A stretch of 38,643 nucleotides of DNA, from NCBI GenBank assembly GCA_038232275.1, contig JBBSIC010000032.1, positions 1 to 38,643 of the forward strand. The letters are read 5' to 3'. Below are positions 33,976 to 38,643 of this stretch, one piece after another (within the stretch, counting starts at the first letter, position 1; the number at the start of each line of letters is the position of its first letter). The notes below the pieces were generated by a model. That model was given only the letters and a program-made list of their open reading frames with translations. It had not been told where the DNA came from and made no database searches. The translations under genes and the position numbers were made by a program. This DNA comes from DATLGB01 sp038232275 (lineage in GTDB: Bacteria > Actinomycetota > Thermoleophilia > Solirubrobacterales > Solirubrobacteraceae).

Positions 33976-34898
33976 CCACCGTTCTCGCCACCAATCCGCT
34001 TCAGCCGCTGATCGACGTCTTCGAGTCGGTGCTGCTGTTCTTTCATGAGAACGTCGGGCTCGGCTGGGGCCTCGCGATCGTGATCCTCACGCTGATCGTG
34101 CGCGTGCTGCTGCTGCCGCTGACGCTGAAGCAGTTCAAGTCCATGCAGTCGATGGCCCGCCACCAGCCCGAGATGAAGAAGCTGCAGGCCAAGTACAAGG
34201 GAGACAAGGATCGGCTCAACCAGGAGCTGATGAAGTTCTACAAGGAGAACAAGATCAACCCGCTGGCGTCGTGCCTGCCGCTGGTGGCCCAGATCCCGGT
34301 CTTCATCTCCCTCTTCTACATGCTGCGCAAGGACCTGCGCGAGGACATCTGCCCGACGACCCAGATCGTGGCGTTCCTCAAGGGCGCCAAGGAACCGGTG
34401 TCCTGCGGCGCCAGCAACCCCGACGCGGGCTTCCTGTTCATCCCGGACCTGACCAACAAGGCGACCGGCGCGGTCCTGATCACGCTGATCGTGCTCTACG
34501 TCGGGTCCCAGCTCGTCTCCACGATCATGTCCACGGTCAGCGTCGACCGCAACCAGAAGCTGATCATGTACGGGCTGCCGTTCTTCTTCGTCACGTTCGT
34601 GATCAACTTCCCGGCCGGCCTGCTGCTGTACTGGATCACCACGAACCTCTGGACGATCGCCCAGCAGCTGATCGTCAAGCGCCGCCTCGGCCCGATGCGC
34701 CCGCCGCCGGACCCCGACGAGAAGAAGGACGCGTCCAACGGGGGTGGATTTTTGAAGTCCCTCGGCCTGCCCTCGCGCCAGCCCGAGCCCGAGCCCGAGC
34801 CTGTGACCGTCGGCGGAGGCGGGACACGTGCGCGCCCGACCGGTCCGCCTCCAGCCCCGCCGCGCAAGAAGAAGAAGCGCTCGGGCCGGCGCCGATGA
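33969..34898 (+). CDS. yidC: Membrane protein insertase YidC (Oxa1 family)
   Basis: 309 residues of the Gram-positive/actinobacterial type, without the large periplasmic domain of E. coli YidC. About five transmembrane segments surround the conserved cytoplasmic hairpin (QPEMKKLQAKYKGDKDRLNQ). NPLASCLPLVAQIPVFISLF and LPFFFVTFVINFPAGLLLYW are family signatures. The C-terminal 60 residues are Pro/Glu-rich and then very basic (RKKKKRSGRRR), suited to ribosome binding. There is no lipoprotein signal. It starts at GTG 33969 and ends in the khpB start (ATGA). Confidence 0.95.
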   Translation: MLTTVLATNPLQPLIDVFESVLLFFHENVGLGWGLAIVILTLIVRVLLLPLTLKQFKSMQSMARHQPEMKKLQAKYKGDKDRLNQELMKFYKENKINPLASCLPLVAQIPVFISLFYMLRKDLREDICPTTQIVAFLKGAKEPVSCGASNPDAGFLFIPDLTNKATGAVLITLIVLYVGSQLVSTIMSTVSVDRNQKLIMYGLPFFFVTFVINFPAGLLLYWITTNLWTIAQQLIVKRRLGPMRPPPDPDEKKDASNGGGFLKSLGLPSRQPEPEPEPVTVGGGGTRARPTGPPPAPPRKKKKRSGRRR

Positions 34899-35350
34899 GC
34901 ACCTCGCCCGAGGACCGGGTCCGCGAGCTCATCGAGGAGGTCGTGGACGCGCTCGACCTCGACGCCGAGGTCGAGGTCGAGACGGTGGGGGAGGAGATCA
35001 ACGTGCGGGTCGAGGGCAACGACCTCGGCGCGTTCATCGGCCGCCACGGCTCCACGATCGACGCCGTGCAGCACCTCGCCTACAAGGCGGCCGGCGGCGG
35101 CCAGGCCCCGGGTCCACGCGTCAACATCGACGCGTCCGGCTACCGCGAGCGCCGCCGCCTCGTGCTCGAGCGCCAGGCCGACGAGGCCGCCGAGAGCGTC
35201 GCGCAGACGGGTGTCCCGGTGGCGCTGGACGCCATGAGCGCGATCGAGCGCAAGGTGGTCCACGAGCACCTCAAGGAGCGCGGCGGGGTCGAGACGTTCT
35301 CCGAGGGCACCGAGCCCGACCGCCACCTCGTCGTCGCGCCGCTGAGCTGA
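34895..35350 (+). CDS. khpB: RNA-binding protein KhpB/Jag (KH and R3H domains)
   Basis: 151 residues. A KH domain (about 40-90) shows the GxxG loop in GAFIGRHGSTIDAVQHL; an R3H domain (about 95-150) begins SGYRERRRLVLERQADEAAE and ends with the helix AIERKVVHEHL. The Jag-N domain seen in firmicutes is absent, as usual in actinobacteria. In Gram-positives it binds RNAs and affects cell elongation and division, and its gene constantly follows yidC. The ATG at 34895 shares ATGA with the yidC stop. Confidence 0.93.
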   Translation: MSTSPEDRVRELIEEVVDALDLDAEVEVETVGEEINVRVEGNDLGAFIGRHGSTIDAVQHLAYKAAGGGQAPGPRVNIDASGYRERRRLVLERQADEAAESVAQTGVPVALDAMSAIERKVVHEHLKERGGVETFSEGTEPDRHLVVAPLS

Positions 35351-36045
35351 GCCTGAGCGCGCCGCTGCAGACGCTGCTGGAGGCGCTGGGCGAGGAGCCG
35401 GCGCCGACGGCGGTGCACGAGCGCGAGCGCGCCGCGCGCGTCCACGTCGCGGACTCGCAGGCGGGGCTGGTCGTGCCGGAGGTCCGCGCCGCGGCGGTGA
35501 TCGCCGATGTCGGGTCAGGGGCGGGGCTGCCGGGGCTCGTCCTGGCGGCGGAGCTGCCGGCCACGCGGGTCGTGTGCGTGGAGAGTGCGCGCTCCAAGAC
35601 GGAGTGGATCGCGACGACGGCCGAGCGCTGCGGCCTGGCCAACGCGGAGGCGGTGTGGGCGCGCGCCGAGGAGTGGCGCGACGGACTGGGCGCCTGCGAT
35701 GTCGTGACCGCGCGCGCGGTGGCCGCCCTCGCGGTGCTGTGCGAGTACGCCGCGCCGTTGCTGCGCGAGGGCGGCGCGCTGGTGTGCTGGAAGGGCGCGG
35801 TCGAGGCCGCGGAGGACGCGGACGGCCGCGCGGCGGCCGCCCAGCTGGGCCTGTCCGCGCCGGAGGTGCTGGCGGTGAAGCCCTACGCCGGCTCGGCGCG
35901 CCGGACCCTGTGGGTCTTCCGCCGCGAGTCCGCGGCGCCCGCGCGCTTCCCGCGGCGCGCCGGCATGGCCGCCAAGCGACCGCTCCGAGCGGATGGTTCG
36001 CGGCCGAATCCGCCGCCCCCAGCGGTACCGTCGGACCCTGGATGA
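35347..36045 (+). CDS. rsmG: 16S rRNA (guanine527-N7) methyltransferase RsmG, apparent CTG start
   Basis: About 232 residues. RsmG methylates G527 of 16S rRNA; loss gives low-level streptomycin resistance in other species. The SAM motif is ADVGSGAGLPGLVLA, followed by VVCVESARSKTEW, and later VVTARAVAALAVLCEYAAPL. The N-terminus is short compared with the E. coli enzyme. No ATG or GTG fits: CTG 35347 shares CTGA with the khpB stop and is the likeliest start. GTG 35413 would cut into the conserved N-terminus. The last 40 residues are a Pro/Arg tail beyond the usual fold, covering the parA promoter region. Confidence 0.88.
   Translation: MSLSAPLQTLLEALGEEPAPTAVHERERAARVHVADSQAGLVVPEVRAAAVIADVGSGAGLPGLVLAAELPATRVVCVESARSKTEWIATTAERCGLANAEAVWARAEEWRDGLGACDVVTARAVAALAVLCEYAAPLLREGGALVCWKGAVEAAEDADGRAAAAQLGLSAPEVLAVKPYAGSARRTLWVFRRESAAPARFPRRAGMAAKRPLRADGSRPNPPPPAVPSDPG
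36026..36031 (+). promoter_or_regulatory. -10 box (TACCGT) for parA inside rsmG
   Basis: TACCGT ends 10 nt before the parA ATG, within the 3' end of rsmG. It matches the box at 7957 exactly and suggests an extra internal promoter for parAB. Confidence 0.35.
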
Positions 36046-36797
36046 GCACCGTCTTCGCGATCGTCAACCAGAAGGGCGGGGTGGGCAAGACCACCACCGC
36101 GGTCAACGTCGCCGCCTGCGTCGCGGAGGCCGGCTACCGCACCCTGCTCGTGGACGTGGACCCGCAGGGCAACGCGACCACCGGCCTCGGCATGGCGCGC
36201 GAGGCCCCGGGCCTGTACGACGTGCTCGGCGGCGAGGCCGCAGCCGCCGACGCCGTCCGGGCTTCGGACATCGAGCACCTCGACCTGCTCGTCTCGACGG
36301 CGGACCTGGCGGGCGCGAACATGGAGCTGCCGCGCATCGCGGGCTCCGAGGGGCGCCTGCGGGCGGCGCTCGCGCCCGTGCGGGACGCCTACGCCTACGT
36401 GCTGCTGGACTGCCCGCCGTCGCTGGGGCCGCTGACCGTCAACGCGCTCGTTGCGGCGGACCGCGTGATCGTCCCGGTGCAGACGGAGTACTTCGCGCTC
36501 GAGGGCCTCGCGGGGTTGCTGGACACCCTCAACCTGATCCAGCGCGAGCTCAACCCGCGGCTGACGATCGCGGGGATGCTGCTCACCATGCACGACGCGC
36601 GCACCAAGCTCGGCCAGGACGTCGAGGCGGAGGTGCGCCGGCACTTCCCGGCGCTCGTCTTCGACACCGTCATCCCTCGCAACGTGCGCCTCGGCGAGGC
36701 GCCCAGCCACGGCCGCGCGGTCATCCATCACGACCCGCACTGCCCCGGGGCAGAGGCGTACTTCGAGCTCGCGAAGGAGGTGGCCGCACGTGGCTAG
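36042..36797 (+). CDS. parA: Chromosome-partitioning ATPase ParA (Soj)
   Basis: 251 residues. The deviant Walker A is VNQKGGVGKTTTAVN (9-23) with the signature Lys, the A' region DVDPQGNATTG and Walker B YVLLDCPPSLGPL complete the fold. It forms ATP-dependent nucleoid gradients that move ParB-bound origins. The length and the lack of an N-terminal HTH mark it as chromosomal (Soj type). The ATG at 36042 shares ATGA with rsmG. ParB follows with an 8-nt overlap. Confidence 0.96.
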   Translation: MSTVFAIVNQKGGVGKTTTAVNVAACVAEAGYRTLLVDVDPQGNATTGLGMAREAPGLYDVLGGEAAAADAVRASDIEHLDLLVSTADLAGANMELPRIAGSEGRLRAALAPVRDAYAYVLLDCPPSLGPLTVNALVAADRVIVPVQTEYFALEGLAGLLDTLNLIQRELNPRLTIAGMLLTMHDARTKLGQDVEAEVRRHFPALVFDTVIPRNVRLGEAPSHGRAVIHHDPHCPGAEAYFELAKEVAARG

Positions 36798-37674
36798 CGG
36801 CTCGCGCGGCATGGGCCGCGGTCTGGCGGCGATCCTGGCCGCGACGGCCCCTCCGGGCCAGGACCCCGGCCCGATCAGCGGGGACCTGCGCCAGATCCCG
36901 GTCGAGCTCGTGTCGCCGAACCCGCACCAGCCGCGTCGCGACTTCGACGAGGTCGCCCTGCACGCCCTCGCCGGCTCCCTCGCCGAGCGCGGCGTGCTCC
37001 AGCCCGTGCTCGTGCGGCCGATCGCCGGCGGCACCTACGAGCTGATCGCCGGCGAGCGCCGCTGGCGCGCCGCGCGGCTCGCCGGCTTCGAGACGGTCCC
37101 GGCCCTGGTGCGCCCGCAGGACGACGTGGCCTCGCTCGAGCTCGCCCTGATCGAGAACATGGTCCGGGAGGACCTGAACCCGGTGGAGGAGGCGCGCGCC
37201 TGCTCGCTGCTCGTCGAGGAGCTCGGCCTGACGCGGGAGGGCCTCGGCCGCCGCGTGGGCCGCTCGCGCGTCGCGGTCTCGAACCTGATGCGCCTACTCG
37301 ACCTGCCCGACGAGGCGCTCGACCTGCTGCAGTCCGGCGTGCTGACCGAGGGCCACGGCCGCGCGCTCCTGCTCGCCGGCGACCACGACGTGCGCCGCCG
37401 CCTGGCCCGTCGCGCCGCCGCCGACGGGTGGACGGTGCGCCGCACGGAGGACGAGGCGCGCGCCGCCAACGAGGCCGCCCAGCCCATCCGCGTGCGCCGC
37501 GCCACGGGCGCGCACCCGGACCAGCTCGCCGCGGCCGCGGACCTGGCCGACGCCCTCGGGCGCTCCCTCGGCGCGCCGGTCCGCGTGGCGCCGAAGGGCG
37601 CGGGCTATACGGTCATTCTGACTGTCGCCTCGCACGACGCGGCGCTCGCGCTGGCGCGCCGCTTGGAGTCCTGA
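36790..37674 (+). CDS. parB: Chromosome-partitioning protein ParB
   Basis: 294 residues. The N-terminal CTP-binding domain has SPNPHQPRRDF, GERRWRAARLAG and ENMVREDLNPVEEA; the HTH domain follows (about 130-200, GRSRVAVSNLMRLLDLP), and the C-terminal dimerisation domain is rather short. It spreads from parS sites and acts as a clamp on DNA. The basic N-terminus GSRGMGRGLAAIL interacts with ParA in homologues. The GTG start at 36790 lies in the end of parA. No clear parS palindrome is seen in the window. Confidence 0.96.
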   Translation: MASGSRGMGRGLAAILAATAPPGQDPGPISGDLRQIPVELVSPNPHQPRRDFDEVALHALAGSLAERGVLQPVLVRPIAGGTYELIAGERRWRAARLAGFETVPALVRPQDDVASLELALIENMVREDLNPVEEARACSLLVEELGLTREGLGRRVGRSRVAVSNLMRLLDLPDEALDLLQSGVLTEGHGRALLLAGDHDVRRRLARRAAADGWTVRRTEDEARAANEAAQPIRVRRATGAHPDQLAAAADLADALGRSLGAPVRVAPKGAGYTVILTVASHDAALALARRLES

Positions 37675-37764
37675 GCGCGGGTAGTGTGACCAGGCCAGAG
37701 GACTCGCCCCCACTCGCTCGCGTTCTCGCACGCCGACTGCGATCTTCCGGCTTGGGACGGACGG

Positions 37765-37838
37765 GTGCCACCGAACGGCTTCACAGACGGGTTGCTACCG
37801 AGCGGTGTCATGCCAGACTTGCTACCGAGCGGTGGCAA
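37765..37838 (+). repeat. Three operator-like repeats spaced exactly 27 bp, upstream of hipB
   Basis: Each unit holds ACCG-A(A/G)-CGG with flanking TTGC/GCAA arms. The third (37819-37838, TTGCTACCGAGCGGTGGCAA) is almost a perfect palindrome; the second (37792-37811) keeps one full arm; the first (37765-37784) is the most worn. The ACCG cores start at 37770, 37797 and 37824. They precede the hipB start at 37849 and its ribosome site AAAGGAG, so they are most likely HipB-type operators. Confidence 0.6.
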
Positions 37839-37848
37839 AGGAGATGGT

Positions 37849-38133
37849 ATGACGGTGCGCTCCATCAGGGACTTGGCAGCCGCTGTACGCGGCCGCCGCA
37901 AAGACTTGGGGATGATTTAGGCGGAGCTCGCCGAGCGCGCTGGAGTCTCGAGAAAGTGGATCTACGAGTTCGAGGCCGACAAGCCCAACGCGGAGCTCGG
38001 TCTCATGCTGCGCGTCCTCGACGAACTCGGCCTCGTTCTCGAGCTCGCGCCTCGCTCCGATACAACCCGTTCGGGCGAGGGAGGTGAGACGGCCGATCTC
38101 GACGCCCTTGTCGAGGAGCATCGCGGCCGATGA
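37849..38133 (+). pseudogene. hipB: hipB-like XRE antitoxin with an internal amber stop
   Basis: A 94-codon frame interrupted at codon 24 by TAG (37918-37920). Read through, it is an XRE/Cro helix-turn-helix antitoxin: IRDLAAAVRGRRKDLG, the stop, then AELAERAGVSRKWIYEFEA and LGLMLRVLDELGLVLEL, the usual HipB helix pattern. In homologues this position is Gln (LG-T/L-Q-AELA), so one change from CAG to TAG explains it. A clean AAAGGAG site lies 5 nt before ATG 37849, and operator repeats lie upstream. The stop shares ATGA with the hipA remnant. Codon use is less GC-rich than the neighbours, which suggests a transferred element. Confidence 0.8.
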
Positions 38134-38385
38134 CCGACACGTTGGTCGTCGTCCTTGGCATCGGCCCTGCCATACGGCACGCACGAGAAGAAGCTGCGCT
38201 TCGCGATGAAGATCGGCGGCGACTATCCGGAAGGCCATCGCGTCTTTTCACACCGGAGCACCTGGACTGCGGCCGCCGAGGATCTCGGCCTCGACGCTGA
38301 GCGGGTGCTCGAGCGCGTCGAATCGCTCGCTGCGCGAGCCTCCGATGCGGATGGCCCAAGCCTGCTCCAGCGGTCGTCACTGTGA
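38130..38385 (+). pseudogene. hipA: hipA toxin kinase remnant: start and C-terminus joined by a deletion
   Basis: ATG 38130 opens MTDTLVVVLG, a normal HipA N-terminus, in the ATGA overlap typical of hipBA. About 10 codons later the sequence shifts frame and jumps to a HipA C-terminus: ALPYGTHEKKLRFAMKIGGD and then LGLDAERVLERVESLAARA, ending at 38385. The whole middle of the protein, including the kinase active site (some 300 residues in homologues), is missing. A single internal deletion with a frame change explains this. From 38386 to the tRNA (183 bp) I see no gene or clear element. Confidence 0.8.
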
Positions 38386-38568
38386 CGCGCTCGCAGCCCG
38401 AAGGACGCTGCCCAACCTTCTTTCGGGTCGGCCCGGCTTTCGTGCCCGGCGTAGGTATCATCCCAGGGGGCAATGCAACGGGTGGACGGACGAGTGCCAT
38501 GGATGCGCGCCATCGAGCGAGTTGGCCGCCACGGTCGGACACCAGGAAGCCCTGTTGCAGAGCCGCAG

Positions 38569-38643
<75 letters not shown>

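Noticed and set aside
38386..38568. Possible small ORFs or integrase remnant between hipA and tRNA-Ile
   Set aside because: The open frames have no recognisable protein features or ribosome sites, and no repeat of the tRNA 3' end is visible.

Overview
The window is very GC-rich chromosomal DNA from a bacterium, almost certainly an actinomycete-type lineage. The gene order gyrA-gyrB-dciA-recF-dnaN-dnaA // rpmH-rnpA-yidD-yidC-khpB-rsmG-parA-parB is the actinobacterial replication-origin neighbourhood, and a linked fhaA-fhaB-pstP-rodA-pbpA-pknB cluster sits close by, as in mycobacteria. The details (a GyrB with a large insert, a DUF4446 protein, a DUF354 sugar protein, a lone DedA-UppP-PurM operon) suggest the class Thermoleophilia (Solirubrobacterales); that placement is inference, not proof.

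Layout. 1-3298 (minus): the start of a small membrane protein cut by the window edge, then a two-gene glycan operon (DUF354 protein and a WbpM/CapD-type nucleotide-sugar dehydratase). 3346-5760 (plus): dedA-uppP-purM with overlapping genes. 5820-7905 (minus): a thermonuclease-like secreted protein, folE, a methyltransferase that appears to start at CTG, and a 64-residue acidic protein. 7970-10408 (plus): a Pro/Ala/Glu-rich membrane-anchored protein and a Ser/Thr kinase with an extracytoplasmic discoidin-like domain. 10417-20259 (minus): an eight-gene cell-wall and phospho-signalling operon running polytopic kinase, fhaA, fhaB, pstP, rodA, pbpA, pknB (four PASTA repeats), ddl; most junctions overlap by 1-4 nt. 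20383-23528 (plus): a membrane-anchored protein with a CARDB-like domain, a DUF4446 protein, prephenate dehydratase, and an HNH nuclease gene with a hairpin-rich leader. 23529-23859 is a non-coding convergent gap that holds a strong terminator and, on the minus strand, a 14-codon reading frame behind an 18-nt Shine-Dalgarno-like match to the 16S rRNA tail. 23860-33056 (minus): gyrA, gyrB, dciA, recF, dnaN, dnaA, with origin-like sequence on both sides of dnaA. 33196-37674 (plus): rpmH to parB, nearly all overlapping. 37675-38643: a decayed hipBA toxin-antitoxin locus with three operator-like repeats 27 bp apart, then a tRNA-Ile(GAT) at the right edge.

How the genes work together. The left and centre form an envelope-building unit: UppP recycles the lipid carrier, Ddl makes D-Ala-D-Ala, RodA and PbpA polymerise and cross-link peptidoglycan, and PknB, two further kinases, PstP and the FHA proteins form a phosphorylation circuit around them. 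The right half is the replication, segregation and membrane-insertion core. Two recurrent regulatory themes are visible: many start codons lie only 6-11 nt behind a TAnnnT box, which suggests leaderless transcripts, and two genes (gyrB, HNH nuclease) instead have long hairpin-containing leaders.

The most unusual items are the micro-ORF/anti-16S element beside gyrA, the structured HNH leader, the hipBA fossil with its operators, and the two CTGA stop-start overlaps.
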